NCBI RefSeq assembly: GCF_026151205.1
Contig: NC_087082.1
Coordinates: forward strand, 10,240,901 to 10,300,900
Direction of reading: 5' to 3'
DNA: 60,000 nucleotides
DNA from: Bolinopsis microptera
Lineage: Eukaryota; Ctenophora; Tentaculata; Lobata; Bolinopsidae
Positions 21,681 to 34,180 of this stretch are shown here, one piece after another. The stretch's first letter is position 1. Each line of letters starts with the position of its first letter. The notes under the pieces are model-generated. The model saw nothing but the letters and a program-made list of their open reading frames with translations, was not told where the DNA came from and ran no database searches. The translations under genes were made by a program, and so were the position numbers.

Positions 21681-21798
21681 CTAGAAGAAAATATAATGGT
21701 TAAATGATATCCCAAATCCGTGCAAGGATAACAGCTGATACAAAGAATTGTGTTAAAGCTGTATAGTTAGTTTTATTAGATACTTCATGATTAATCTT

Positions 21799-21839
21799 AG
21801 AAACTAAGCTATATTTAAGCTAAATATAGCTTAGTTTCT
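21799..21839. repeat. Perfect 19-bp hairpin
   Basis: Arms 21799-21817 and 21821-21839 are exact reverse complements (AGAAACTAAGCTATATTTA) around the 3-base loop AGC. It lies just before the decayed LINE and may mark an insertion boundary. Confidence 0.9.
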
Positions 21840-21851
21840 GACTTTTTTAGG

Positions 21852-22575
21852 ACACTTATTGGAGTTCTTCAAGGGGACACTCTAGCACCCTTTCTCTTCA
21901 TTATCGTCCTTGACTATGTCCTCAGAAGCTGCATGGGTGAAGAATTCGGTCTTACCATTGTGCCTAGGAAAAGTCGAAGAGTGCCTGCGGTCAAAATCAC
22001 AGACCTTGACTTTGCTGATGATTTGGCCTTAATTACAGACACCATGGAGCAAGTCCAACTTCTGCTGACAGACCTTGAAAATGACCATCAACATCCCTGA
22101 CACTGTCGACCTACATTCCATCTCAGGCCGCCAGATTAAACATGTTGATGACTTTAAATACCTTGGCTCTTTCATTGCTGGAAGAAGCATCCAACCCTCA
22201 AGCAGATCTATGGCAACCTTCCATCTATTACCTCAGTGGTTGCGTCAAGGTGTTCCAGATTTGCTGGGCATTGCATGAGAGCTTCTGACCAAGTTTTCTC
22301 CTCTGTCAAGAAAACAACAAATTTTTTATTTAAATCAATTATAGCAACAATTTGAAAAACTTTAAAGTTCTTCCATTACCATGGAATATACTACGGGTAT
22401 CCTCCCCTGGCGACTTGCCCAGTCCAGCTGTGGAAGGAGACCACTCACCTTCCTGGACGTAGTAGCTCGAGACACTGGGCTCCAGTTTGACGACCTTTGA
22501 ACTGTTATGTGCGATCGAGACGTGTGGAGGCAGACAGTGAATGGGATTTCGATCGAGGATCACCCAAAGTCAGTA
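21852..22575 (+). pseudogene. Decayed LINE reverse transcriptase (deletions, frameshift, nonsense)
   Basis: Translation from 21852 gives TLIGVLQGDTLAPFLF (RT motif 4), then DFADDLALIT near 22009-22032 (the catalytic ADD motif). After DLEN the frame breaks; it resumes one base off with VDDFKYLGS at 22144-22170, and about 16 codons that normally lie between are missing. Further decay follows. A typical LINE C-terminal tail is visible at 22460-22575: VARDTGLQFDDL, an in-frame TGA where Arg is usual, then TVMCDRDVWRQTVNGIS. The element is a dead 5'- and internally-deleted copy, of a different family from the LINE at the start of the window. Confidence 0.85.
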
Positions 22576-23382
22576 AGTAAGCTAAATATCAGTCACAAGA
22601 AGAAAGTCCTGAAAAAAGATCTTAAACGGTGCATAACAAAAAAGTCTTCTTGGGGCATTTTTACAAAAGCATATCTGTCTCGTTTACTTAAAGGTCAGAT
22701 TCTGTCACAACTGAAAACAGGAAAAATAAGGAAGACAAGCGGATAGGAAATCGGATGGACAGAATTATAACCAACAAAAAAACTCATTAGCAACAAAAAA
22801 ACTCGTAGCTGGGGAAGCAAGCAAAATCTGTAAAGAAGAAGGGCATTATATGGCAGAAAGCATTATCTCAAGTTCCTTGAATAGAAAAAGAATAGTTCCT
22901 TTACTTGGATGGAAGCAGCCATAAACAGTCACACCATTCTATCAGGAAAAAACAAGAATTGTTCGGGAAATTTGTGATCGAGGGTCAAATGAGAAAGTGA
23001 CCTGCCAAAGAATTTTGTATCCTTCCAAAATACATCAGCAAGACATGTTCAGATGGTCAATCATTGAAGCCTATTGTCCCATCCTTTAATTCTAAATATG
23101 GTGAGCGTAGATTCTCTGTGAAGCCACCAAAGCAGAGATGTACAATCTTGTACCTGTCTAACGAGAGCCCTCTCTCGCTTGCAGTACACAGTAGCTCACC
23201 TGCCATTGTAAAACAATCGCATCACGTAGTACACATATGCCCATAGATAGGTTAACAGCAGCTGAATCCTTCGATTTATTTAAATTTCTCCCAAAAATTT
23301 CTTACTTTAATTTAAACCATTTCAACGTGATCTTGAGAAATTTATTGATAAAATATTTGTATTTAGTCATATTTGCTATATT
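22576..23382. other. Unassigned, possibly more transposon debris
   Basis: No intact gene. A-rich direct words ('acaaaaaaactc' at 22772-22805) and short open frames only. It may be the decayed 3' flank of the LINE. Confidence 0.4.
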
Positions 23383-25000
23383 GTTTTACTTGTCATATAA
23401 TACGTTGTATGACCCGCCGCGCAAGAGTGCGCGGCTCCCCCTGTATCGTTCAAACCCTACAGTGGGGGTCACGACGTGATACAACGTTTTACAATGAATT
23501 AGTAAAAATATCAAATACGCCGGACAAGAAGCTAGGGAAACGCACAAGCAATATAAGTAAAGGAGAGAGCGGCGCGCGTTACTAGTACTTCAAAGAAATT
23601 TAGACGCGTGAGATTCGTCAACATAGTTTGCGTTTAATTGACATTACTGGGCCGCGCTCAGCCTGTCATTCCGCCTAATCTCTATGTTAATGAACATAAT
23701 AGCCTGGGGTCCCCAGGTAAAATTTACGATGTCAATTCATCTCAGCTCGGCGCAAGAAGCCTCATTGAGTGCGCGGCGCGGCACAGTAACGCATCGCGCT
23801 ACAAAGTCTGCATAGTATGTGTCAAAAACAGTATTTCGAAAAGAGTGCTTTGCGTAATACAAAAATTGGTACACCTGGTCGGTAATATCGAAGCGAAACT
23901 AAATATTAAACAAGTTCACATAGCCATGTGTCTACGCGTTTATATATTTGGTGGAAACTCACAAAATATGAACAAATTTGTAAAATATAATTGAATTTAA
24001 ATGTTCTAAAAGCCAATATCATCGCTGATATGATGATTGGATCGCGCCCGCACGCAAACAGCAAAAATCCATGCCCATGCCACATGCCAACCGGCCTTGA
24101 CCATTGTTAATTGTTAATGATCTGGCCCGGTGCGCGTTACTTCATAGCACTTGCCGTCGAGAAGAAAGCGGCGCGCGCTACTTAGAAAAAATTTAGACGA
24201 GTAACATCCGTCAACAACCGGCCGTGTAATTTTTTGTTATGACGCAAAAAAACAATTATTTAGCTTGCCCGTTTAATTAAAAATTAAAATGAATGTGGAG
24301 TGTCGGCGGGCGCGCTTGAGTTTGATTTTGAGTTATTTACGAATTTATACCTATTTTGTCATTTTTAGACCTCTTAATCAAGGCCAATCTCTCCCAACTA
24401 ATTTAGGTTTGGTAGTTAAGTATGATTGGAAGTTGTAGCGAGATGCATTACTGTGCCGCGCCGCGCACTCAATGAGGCTTCTCACAGCGACAGAAATGCG
24501 CTACTGAGCCGCACCGAGCTGCGATGAATTGACATCGTCAATTAAGATGGGAAGGTTCTGACAAATTTTCAGCATGATTCAAGTTTAGGAACCGATGACA
24601 AATTAAATTTGGTACTGTGAAAATTCTCACAGTCTTTAAAAAACTTAATGTGCAATGGTACAAAATTTGAAAATCCGAGCAAGTTTATTTTTTATCGTGC
24701 ACCCCCTATTTAAATCATTATTCATTATTGTATTGTATATAAAAATATATATATTATATATATTAAATATTAAAGGCTTGACGGATGTTGCTCGTCGAAA
24801 TTTCTTCGAAGTAGTTAGTGTAGTACTAGTAGTAGTGCTATATATTGTAGCGCGATGCACTACTGGGTCGCGCCACGCACCAAATAATTCTTCTCGCAAC
24901 CACGGTATCTATCGGCGAGATGCACCACTGTGCCTCACCGAGCTGCGAAGGATTGACATTGTGAATCAATAGTGCAACGAAGTAGCGCGCGCCAGGTTAG
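23383..25000. repeat. Cluster of GC-rich inverted and direct repeats
   Basis: GC-rich, CpG-rich modules sit in an AT-rich background. A module at 23729-23810 recurs inverted at 24435-24541 (with about 28 extra bases) and again, diverged, in the inverted orientation at 24847-24972; all include words like CGCGCCGCGCACTCAATGAG and GAGCTGCGA-GATTGACAT. A second module (GCGGCGCGCG-TTACT followed by AATTTAGACG and CGTCAACA) occurs at 23563-23632 and 24158-24217 in the same orientation. No transposase-like frame is present. It looks like non-autonomous foldback or composite MITE material. Confidence 0.65.
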
Positions 25001-25198
25001 TCAATTAACAATGGACAAGCTTTCGGCGGAAATATAACCTGCGCCTAGATCAAAATGCAAAATGGTACTTGCACTTGTAAAGTAAGGATTTAGTTGAGGG
25101 AGATGGAAATTAAAATTTCACGACGGATTAATTGGAAGGACAAACAACAAAGGATGTATTGATTCGTCGTGCTAGTTTATTCAATGCAACAGTAACTG

Positions 25199-25229
25199 CA
25201 AAGCGGCAAGCTCAAAGCTTGCCGCTTTG
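25199..25229. repeat. Perfect 14-bp hairpin
   Basis: Arms 25199-25212 (CAAAGCGGCAAGCT) and 25216-25229 are exact reverse complements around the loop CAA, followed by a T-rich stretch. Confidence 0.85.
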
Positions 25230-26140
25230 ATTTTTAATTATCGTTCAACATATTATAATATAACAATGGCTAATGAACAATTATTTTCAATAATTTAACT
25301 TGATAATAACTTTACATCCTACATCATTTTTTCTTTTATGTCTGTGGCTTCCGCCTTCCCACTCTCTCTAGCTCCTCGCTTTACTATACGGCATCTCACA
25401 GTCTCACACTTTCCATGATATTGATATTAATTAATTTTCGGTCCACTTTCCGGTATTCAATCTCCACAATCGGCATCTCTTATCTCACAAGATTATTAAT
25501 TTATAAATCGTCTCGGAAATTGCGTCACTGCGTGGCCAAACTTATTGGTTGGTACTAGTTAAGTCTGTATCTCTACTAAATCTTCGATAGTTTTGTAACA
25601 TATAATTAATAATGACAATGAAGCCTGACGCTTATGTCTCATAATAAAGCCTTAATATGAAGTCGAAAATCTCAACTGAATGTGATACAATCGATAATTA
25701 GTTGTGCGTCTTATATTTGTTGATGTCTCAATCTTAGTAATTGCTGTTGCGTTGGCGTATTCATGCTGACGTAAGCTGCACTCCTAATCATTGTTGGTAA
25801 GCGACAAAGTCATAAGTCATAAGTGACTGTAGCAAGTGGCTTGGGATCCTATTATTCTACTAGAGCACTAGATACTGCAATTGTTTCTAGATACTGCTTG
25901 TTCGTTTCGGCTTTTCTGATCTTTGCACTTTGAGTTTATACCGATGAGCACATAGTGATGAGCGTACTAATTTAACGTATTATAAAAGTTATTAACATAT
26001 TTTTAAATGATACAATTACAATTACAAGGTCAACGACCCAAATTTAACCGGACGGTATACAATTTTTATTGCAGTACTGCATGTAACGGGTCTAATTGTT
26101 AATTTTATTTCCTGTTCCTCGACAGCATGTTATTGATATT

Positions 26141-26181
26141 GACTCCAATTATAATGCGATAATGGAATTATAATTGGAGTC
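26141..26181. repeat. Perfect 15-bp inverted repeat
   Basis: Arms 26141-26155 (GACTCCAATTATAAT) and 26167-26181 with an 11-base loop. No function can be assigned. Confidence 0.85.
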
Positions 26182-28192
26182 GATAATTGATAAGAATGAT
26201 TTTGCGAGAAATGGTAAGACTGAAATAAAAATGTTTAAATTTTCGCTATTGGTTATTTTGAGAAGATTATCGGAAGAGTTGTACTCGTGGTAGAGAAATA
26301 CTTTTAGCAGTTACATATTAGAGTAGCAAAAAGTGTAAAGCGGATTTTTGTTATTGTAATATAATCGACTAACGGATTGATTGTAACACGTTGGATCAAG
26401 ACCGCGAAAAATCGGGCGGTGATTCCGATGAATTGACTGTTGACAGATAAAGAATTGTTGGGATTATGAAATTTTAAGTTGCCGTTGTTCGTTGCTGGTC
26501 TTAATTATTGCTGTTTAAATATTTATTTTGTACATCTTTTTAGAGATGATTTGTTGATTTATTCCTTGACCACTACGTCTAAACGTGATAACAATATCAG
26601 ACAGATAACATCACATATATTGAATTGCATTCATGCAGAGTGATGAGTAAAATCACATATAAAGTTTCTTGGGGGAATAGTGGAGCAGATTTAAGCGGTG
26701 TTGGCTAAACAAAGAATCGTTGGCCAACAATATTACGGTGAATGAGGTGAAAATTGATTCATAATCTAATTTTAACGGCCAGTTGAGGCCGAGGTGAGAC
26801 ATAGTACAACCAGTGGACCACAACTGCGGGTCTAATCGATACCTTTGTTTACAATCTGCGACCGGCAAATTTCATAAAATTTGATTTGCTATTTTATTTT
26901 ATTATCAAACTTAATAAATCAAAAAAATCTCAAAATTATTCTCTTAATAAAATCATTTCGCTATATAACATAAAGAACTTAATTTTCATTAGGGTCGCGC
27001 AAATTTTTTGATTCACCACGATTAGTATTACCTGCAGCCAATTCACTAAGATGTAAAATATTTTAAGTAGGTTAATGCGAGCTATACCCTTCACCCTTCC
27101 TACCGGGTAATGTTCATCCCAAGTTGGGATTCCCAGCTATCTTTCTTCTTCGCAGGGGGCTGTCGTCAAGATGACCAATATAAAATAAAGCATCAAAGCC
27201 CTGTGCTTACTTAATTTCCATCCGTAAAAATACCCTCTCTTATTGGAGATCATGCTTGGCCAGCGAACATTCATTATCGATCGAAGGTGTTGTCTAAGAG
27301 GCATATCCAGTGCTGAAAGCACAGCGGTTAGCGGGGCTGTTGTTACAACTGATACAGTTAATGTGCTTCGTAAGCTTCCTTTTTTGTCTGAACGGAAATT
27401 AATGGCAGTTCATTGTGATTCCAGTGGGGCATTTCTAGATAAATTTAGTTGTTAGATTAATAGCTAAACACCAAGCGGCTCGACAGAAAAGAGTCCCTTT
27501 TTTCCGTAACAGCTTGAACTTAGCTGGATGTGGCTACATCTAAAATGCTAGTCTCATTTTAATCTTCTGATTGTCTCCTTACTCGAACTGCTCGATAAAT
27601 GTGGCTGCAATGACGATGAAATTCGATTAGAAAGACCCTTTCTGCCGAATACTGTTCTCTGAGTTAATGTTATCGGGACATCATCGGTTCAGTTCATAAG
27701 TTTACTGGGAGCTTTTTAGGGCCCTTCAAGTAATGCAATAAAACAAGTGGTCAACAAATCAAGTACTTACACGGCCAACATTTACTGAACTTCCCAGATT
27801 GAACGAGATAATGTGCATTCAACCGAGTATGGCGTGATCCGACATATTTGCAATTAAAACTGATGTGTTCAATTTTAGTTGTTGGGCTCCTCTCAACCTG
27901 TATTAGGAAAACTTTATGTTGTGAATAAAGAGAATGGTTCATGGTAAATGCTATTCGTAGATTGCGGATGCCAGGGATAGCTGGACTTGTATTGTGCGAT
28001 CGCAATTTGCCTCTTCATGATACATATTTAAGATTTAAATTATCTGAGAACCGATGCTTCTGATTGAGCAGTCCGGCGAAGAATGTAATTAATTTGATTC
28101 GATCTTCTGAGGGAAAATTAGATAGTAGCGTTGTGTTTTGCATTATCATTTATTTAATTAAGTACATAGATTGCTTTTATAAAATTTCATTT

Positions 28193-28306
28193 CAACTTAA
28201 ACGTTAACGGGTGATACTCGTAAAATATCTGTTCCATATATTGGACCGTCGACGAGTCCAACTCGGCGCGCGTCCTGGTAGGTTGTAAACCTACAACTTA
28301 AACGTT
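28193..28306 (+). repeat. 80-bp palindromic module bounded by 13-bp direct repeats (copy 2)
   Basis: The reverse complement of the module at 6114-6213, with a few extra bases in the middle. The core has the same two small palindromes and CGCGCG block. The 13-mer CAACTTAAACGTT flanks it at 28193-28205 and 28294-28306. The flanks of the two copies are related but not identical. Confidence 0.75.
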
Positions 28307-29732
28307 CAACATCGTTATCAGACATGACATTAAGCTATTTCATTGACATGGACTAAAAAATGGTATTAATCCCCTGATTTGGCATCTCAATAAACTTTTC
28401 ATTTAGTTGATAAAGTCACTCCCTCGCCTCGGAAATGAAATTGAAAAAGGGCTCCGGCTTAAAGCTTTTGTTACCGTTCTTGAATGCAAACCAATTACCA
28501 GTTGATTAGATAATTAGATTATCGCTGCTTGTTTGTCACGCTTCAGATCACATCGAAGATTAATATTATCAAATTGAAGTGATCCAAAACTGATAAGGTA
28601 TGATTATAATGGTATATTATCGTAGACTATCTAATATAATGATCACATCGAAATATCTATGTGTTACTTGATACTATCAGTCGTATTGCCACAAATTGAA
28701 ACTCAACTCCATTTATCATATCCTCAGCTGTTTAGTGTTCGCCTGTATAACGACTTATCAAATAGGGGCCTCGAGGTTCATGTTAACAGTTTGTAGGTCA
28801 TTGGATCTGCGCTGCATTGCCATTGGTGATTGGTCTGACTAGTTGCTATCGTTCTTTCTTATGGTTCTGAAATCTTCATAGAATGCGATCGTAATTGCAA
28901 TTACTTCAAAAAATATATTCACTAAATTTGTCACCAGTCACAAATGTTTATTACAATGTGTTTTCAGCTAGTAGGTCAATATGAAATATGAATAGGTTAA
29001 TAAAAAGTGACACAAGATATTGAGAATTTGAGGCGTGATAAAAATTCGTACACCTACTCAACCCGAACCAGGTTTCTCCAGAACATTTTCTTCGTCCACG
29101 CTAAACGGTTAAGATTGTCAAATTTGCCATTAAACACCAAATTGCATATGACAATATGCAGTTTTTGGTAAAAGGTTTAGATTTCCGCTGATCGCCAGTA
29201 GTCTCCTTACCTATGTGTTCATTTTGAATGGTGCACGAAGAGGAGCTGTGTGCCCTACTGCCAACTGTCACTATACTCGAGTATAATATGTTCCCACTAA
29301 TCGAGTACTTTATTTCAAACCTACCTACTGGTAGAATGGTTTTTACGGGGCCATTTAAACCACAATAGTCTCGTTTACTTTCGATTATTCTGTCTGTATA
29401 ATTAGTGCGACGATTTCAAACTATGCCCAATTTTCCATTAAAACGTATATTGTGAGGGTTTGCTGTTGTTACTTGTAGTCTTTCACCCATCATAGGTTAA
29501 GTGAAAATAGTTTCTTTCAAAATCTGTTAAGGGCACTAACAACTAATTTAGCACTCCTTTGTGACAGTAACCACTACACACTAACCTAGGGATTCAAGTG
29601 TTGGCCTTTATTTTACAGTTCTCTACAATGTTCCATGTCTGAAATTTGGTGTGGTCTGACGTCATGTGAATTGTCTGAAAGTTTTCATGAAACTCTTAAT
29701 AGACCTCATTTAATAACTCAGGACAATTCTAA

Positions 29733-32195
29733 AATATCATTTTCAAATGTGTTGAACCACTAACCATGCTCTTGTGACTGATTTTGGGGCAGTTTTATCC
29801 ATTCAAAATAATTTGTTGGGTGCAATCCTTAAATTTTCCCTTGAGTGTCCATCCGAAGACAGCCAAATAATTGGTTAAATGGATTTGTATTCTGTAGAAA
29901 AACAGCTTTATTTGACTCATCCGAGGGCCTCTGAAATTATTGTGCAATTCTGACAAGAATTACGGGTGCTATTCAAGTATTTGGTAATTGATGAGGTTAC
30001 TGACTTCCTGCTTTTAAGTAACCTGTATACCCACAGCAAACAATCTGTTCAAATAAATTCAAGTTTGGATGGCACACTCCAATTCATCAAGATTCATTAA
30101 AGTTAGACGTGCTTACAGTTACAATGTTATGTATGCCGCTTTGAAATATAACATGAATATTTGATTAATTGGGTTGCACCTAAACTCAGCACTTTCCTCT
30201 TGGTCATGGTACTATCTTCGACCTTTCTAGTCATCCCAAAGCCAATTTAATCATAGCATTTGGGTTTTGAATAGCTAGGATTTTAAATAAGATTGTGGGG
30301 TCCTTCCTTAAAATGCGTATCTTACAGGGTTTTACCTTCGGACCAACGTACAGTGAATGAGAGGCGATTAAATTCGGTGGTGTCTCCAAGATGAATACTG
30401 TTATACTGCAACAGCTCGAAATTTCGCCGGTTTCACCTTTAGTATTTTACATTGCAGTTTAAGCTCTTAAAGCTACCTGTTAAATCAGATATAGTACAAA
30501 TCAGATATAGTACATTTATAGCTAATTTCATTATCCTTCAATCCGTATTCTTCAATTGGGACTGACTGCTGCTTAGATACCTTATCAGTTCTTCTACTTA
30601 CTTAGAGTGCTTAAAAAAGGTTTGGCTGGGATCACTTTAGGACAACAGTATGAAACACGCCCTCCGTTTACTCGTTGGAGTTTTTTGTAAGCACTATTCC
30701 GAGATTGAGTTGTTATTAGGGCGTGTCGGGAAAGTCTTTGAGAAATTTGACAAGTGAGAATTTTAACAGATCAAATGTAGGCATGGCCCATGGGTTTCAC
30801 AGCTGTGTCGCGTTTACTCCAATTTCTAAAAAGTTCTCAAAGTTTGTAGCCAAAGAATGCATTGATTTTTGTTAAGTTGATTGAGGAGCACTACCCGGAG
30901 GCATTACTCGGCACTAACGCCTTAGTAACCAGAACGCCAGTAGCTTCTAATCAATGTCGCAGGGTTGTTTTTGAACAGCATGCCAATGTTACCATCTTTG
31001 GTGGCCAATCGGAAATATTTTCTATAGTCTCTATGTCTGTGATCTTTGGTGATTCCAGACAAGCAGCAAAATTATATTTCTTGCTTACTCCGCACCATTG
31101 TTTTGAAAAGAGTAAGCATTGTATGTTAATGGTGTTAATGGTGATATCATGTCTCTGAAAACGCTCACCACCCATCACGACATAGTCCTTGCTGATTGAA
31201 TCATTTTCTGGATTCCAAGCGCTTCAGTTGCTGTCCTATAAGCAGTCTCCAACCAATCAGGGCATTGATTGAGTGACGATATCACTGATTAAGTGCTGGA
31301 TCACGTATCTGCAATATCTTAAAAGGGTCATTACTCAGTTAAATTGTGAACGACCAACTTGAAATTTTGGGAAAAGACTTAAATTATGAAACCAAATATG
31401 TCTAGAAACCTTGAAGTTCCTAGCTGAAAGCGTTCTCACTTTATGGTGACAATAGTTTAAAAAAGGGAGTGGCGTACCACTGGCCACACCCACTGCAATT
31501 AATTAAATTTGACGAAACTTTCAGGAAATCTAAGTTTGACCCATATCTATAATCTCTGAAATTTCTGTGCAATTCTAAGAAGAATTACGTGAGTTATTAA
31601 AGGGTTGCGTGTGGGCAGTTACTTTTGGGCCACCCTGTATTATTTAAAAACATTTATTATATGATATGGAGCAATTTAGATTAACCTAATTGTTTATATT
31701 TGAAAATATAATCCAAAATACATAGATCCCAGCCTCAAAAATTGGGCATAAGGCTTGGACTTACTTCCTTCTCAGAAAAAGATAAAACAGAGATTTTTTT
31801 CAGAAAAGGAAGTAAGTCACATTTTTCTCAGAAAAGGAAGTAAGTACGAAAATGGCGACGATGGACTTACTTCTTTTTCTGAGAAAACGGCAGAATTCTA
31901 AATATCATTATCAAATGTGTTCAACCACTAACCAGACTCTTGTGACTGATTTTGGGGCAGTTTTACATACATAAATGCTACATGAAGAGGTCTCCTCCTA
32001 GTCGTTGGAGTGGTATAGATACGGAGTGGTATAGATACGGATCTTGGTGGGCGTTCTTATAGTTCGACTGTTCCATATCTTCCAAAGCTGATGGAACGCA
32101 CTGCATTAGCACGAAGAAGTTGCCGACTTCTAGCTTTTAGGTAACCTGTATAAGTGTATACACACAGCAAACAATTTGTTCAAATAAATTCAATT
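29733..32195. repeat. Diverged interspersed repeats with mariner-like termini
   Basis: Three segments occur twice: 29733-29805 resembles 31896-31968, 29926-29980 resembles 31551-31603, and 30012-30066 resembles 32131-32191, roughly 75-90% alike by eye, in a different order. A sequence at 31603-31639 ends in GGGCCACCCTGTA, the form seen at termini of Tc1/mariner-type DNA transposons. No transposase frame survives. I read this as decayed non-autonomous DNA transposons nested in each other. Confidence 0.5.
31757..31888. repeat. Fourfold inverted repeat (GGACTTACTTCC family)
   Basis: A 25-bp word around GGACTTACTTCCTTCTCAG appears at 31757-31781, reversed at 31794-31818 and 31823-31847, and forward again at 31863-31888. 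The order F-R-R-F allows several competing hairpins. Confidence 0.8.
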
Positions 32196-33990
32196 ATTTT
32201 AGACATTTTCCCTCTACTGCTTATACTTATAGTTAGAGTCGTTCATTTTTTGGTCACTAACAATTTGGGCTGCTCATTGAGTGATTTGAGTACGATCCTA
32301 ACATTTATTGGAAATGTTAAGGATAGCAAATCAAACTTGACAATAGTAGCGAGGTCTCACTCATTCCTGATAGCAATTTGATCACATCTGCTCGAAAAGT
32401 GCTGATAATCTTAATTAAATAAGCCAGACCTGATTAATAGTTACACCAATAGTGAAGAGGACGGAGGGGATCCATATTTGTTTTGACACGTGACAGGGAT
32501 ACTGCAATTTTATTGGTCGTTACTGATAGTTGATTGCTAATTCGCTGTTACAAGTCAAAAAAAGATATGACTGACGTTTCCAGTTTCGACCAAAACCTTT
32601 AACTATGACTTGATGGCTCATTGCCCTACATGTTTTCGTTTCTTATTAAAAATAGGAATTAGTAGTGATCATTAATCTTCTGCGCAATAGTTGTTTCTAC
32701 TTTCTCCATGTAATATTAAAGACAAAAAGTCACCCTGATACAAAAGTTAATTATAAATTATGGGTAATGAATTAGTCAATGGAATTTTAAAAGCTACCGG
32801 TCCTGGACTGATCAGGGCTGAGATGATCAAGTTATCATATTTATAAAACAACTGTACTGATAATCGATTATCATTGTTTCTGGTAACCCACAACAATTTA
32901 CGAAGTCTCAATTTAATTTAATGTCTGATACTAAATCAAAATGGACTACGCGTTGGGGTGCATGTTTTAACTAGGCTGCTTGAAAACAATTGCAGTTTTA
33001 AATTTAGATTATTCCCCAGAGTGCAGAGAAATGTCCTGCAAAATCTCAAAAAGGTCATCCCCCGATTAGCTTGTTTAACAGTCAGACTTGAAAATTAGAT
33101 TGCCGAGCTGGTACCAACTGGTACTTAAACTAATATTTAAAATGTAAGTCTTTCCTTTGCTTTGGTACAAAATTCAAAGTAAACGTTTAACTATTTAGTA
33201 TTCACTCGACCTTACAAAATAATATGCACCAAAAGCAACATAAAGTGCACATTTGATTTTGTCTTTAAGTTGGCCATCAAACATTTAAAATGTATAGCAG
33301 CTTCTAGAGAAGCCTAGTTAATTTAATTCGATGCGTTGCTTTTAAATGAATATTAGCGTTTATGGAAAATCAAAGATAAGCTTATTAATGTACATATATA
33401 TAATATATTATAATTTTAACATTATTACAGAGGCCATCATAAAATAGCACTTTTTGTAGCTTGCGGGCTTAAACGTTAAACATAAACAGTATAAACGATT
33501 TGTTTTACCCGAGTAATGTTTTTTATGTTGCTATAGCTTATGTTGGATGCAAGAAATCGTTTGATTTTTAGTGCTTTACCATGCACTAAAACCAAAACGA
33601 ATTCTGCGGATACCTTTTAGACGATTCAGTGTTAGTTTACAACTTAATATATTTATGCTCAATGGAGTACAGAGTATGATGGTTACAAGCCACTCGACTG
33701 TCACTTTAAGTTTAACTCTATATTATAGTTATTCCGCTTGTTTTCTTGCCTTTAGTTCCGAGACTGATGGTCGAGTGTCGTAATACGATCCATGCTCCTT
33801 CATTCTTAAACAGCTAGATCAAACCGTTTCGCTCAACCGTGTAAGATTGATATTGGGCAACATCATAACTGAAATTAGATTTTGCGCCACAGTAAACCTG
33901 TTAAGTAGTAACGAGATGTCCAATAATCTCTATACGTTGAACAACCTATTAGGTTTTATTGGATTTTTGGTTACCATTTAACAATCAACG
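32196..33990. other. GPCR upstream region, nothing recognised
   Basis: 1.8 kb of AT-rich sequence with no coding potential that I can support. Confidence 0.5.
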
Positions 33991-33994
33991 TGAC

Positions 33995-34025
33995 CACGTG
34001 ACTTGCTGTGACGTATTACACGTGT
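33995..34025 (+). promoter_or_regulatory. Cluster of E-box/CRE-like words upstream of the GPCR
   Basis: CACGTG (33995-34000), TGACGT (34009-34014) and the palindrome ACACGTGT (34018-34025) lie within 31 bases, about 160-190 bases before the GPCR ATG. bHLH or bZIP factors bind such words. Whether they act here is unknown. Confidence 0.3.
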
Positions 34026-34180
34026 CGTTTAGTGTCTGTTGAAATACCCTCCTTGCAAAACTATTATGTTTTCATTCGATATTTTCACCGTCATATTGTA
34101 GCTACAGCTAGCTGGGAGTAATATATTAGTAAAATTCCGATCCTAAATACTTGATTCTCAGTTAGATATTGTGATCGAGG

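Larger units (their letters stand above)
25001..29732. other. Long gene-poor stretch
   Basis: 4.7 kb with no supported gene. All open frames are short and unlike known proteins. The only structure I can point to is the hairpins at 25199-25229 and 26141-26181 and the inverted 80-bp module copy at 28193-28306. It could be distal regulatory DNA for the GPCR or decayed repeats. Confidence 0.5.

Noticed and set aside
23395-23490. Possible tRNA or structured RNA in a GC-rich imperfect inverted repeat
   Set aside because: No cloverleaf, T-loop or anticodon arm could be drawn.
24655-24972. Overlapping plus and minus open frames in the repeat island
   Set aside because: Low-complexity AT-rich and repeat-derived text, no recognisable protein.
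30862-31178. Possible transposase fragment between the decayed repeats
   Set aside because: I could not match any catalytic motif in either strand; similarity to mariner proteins was too weak to claim.
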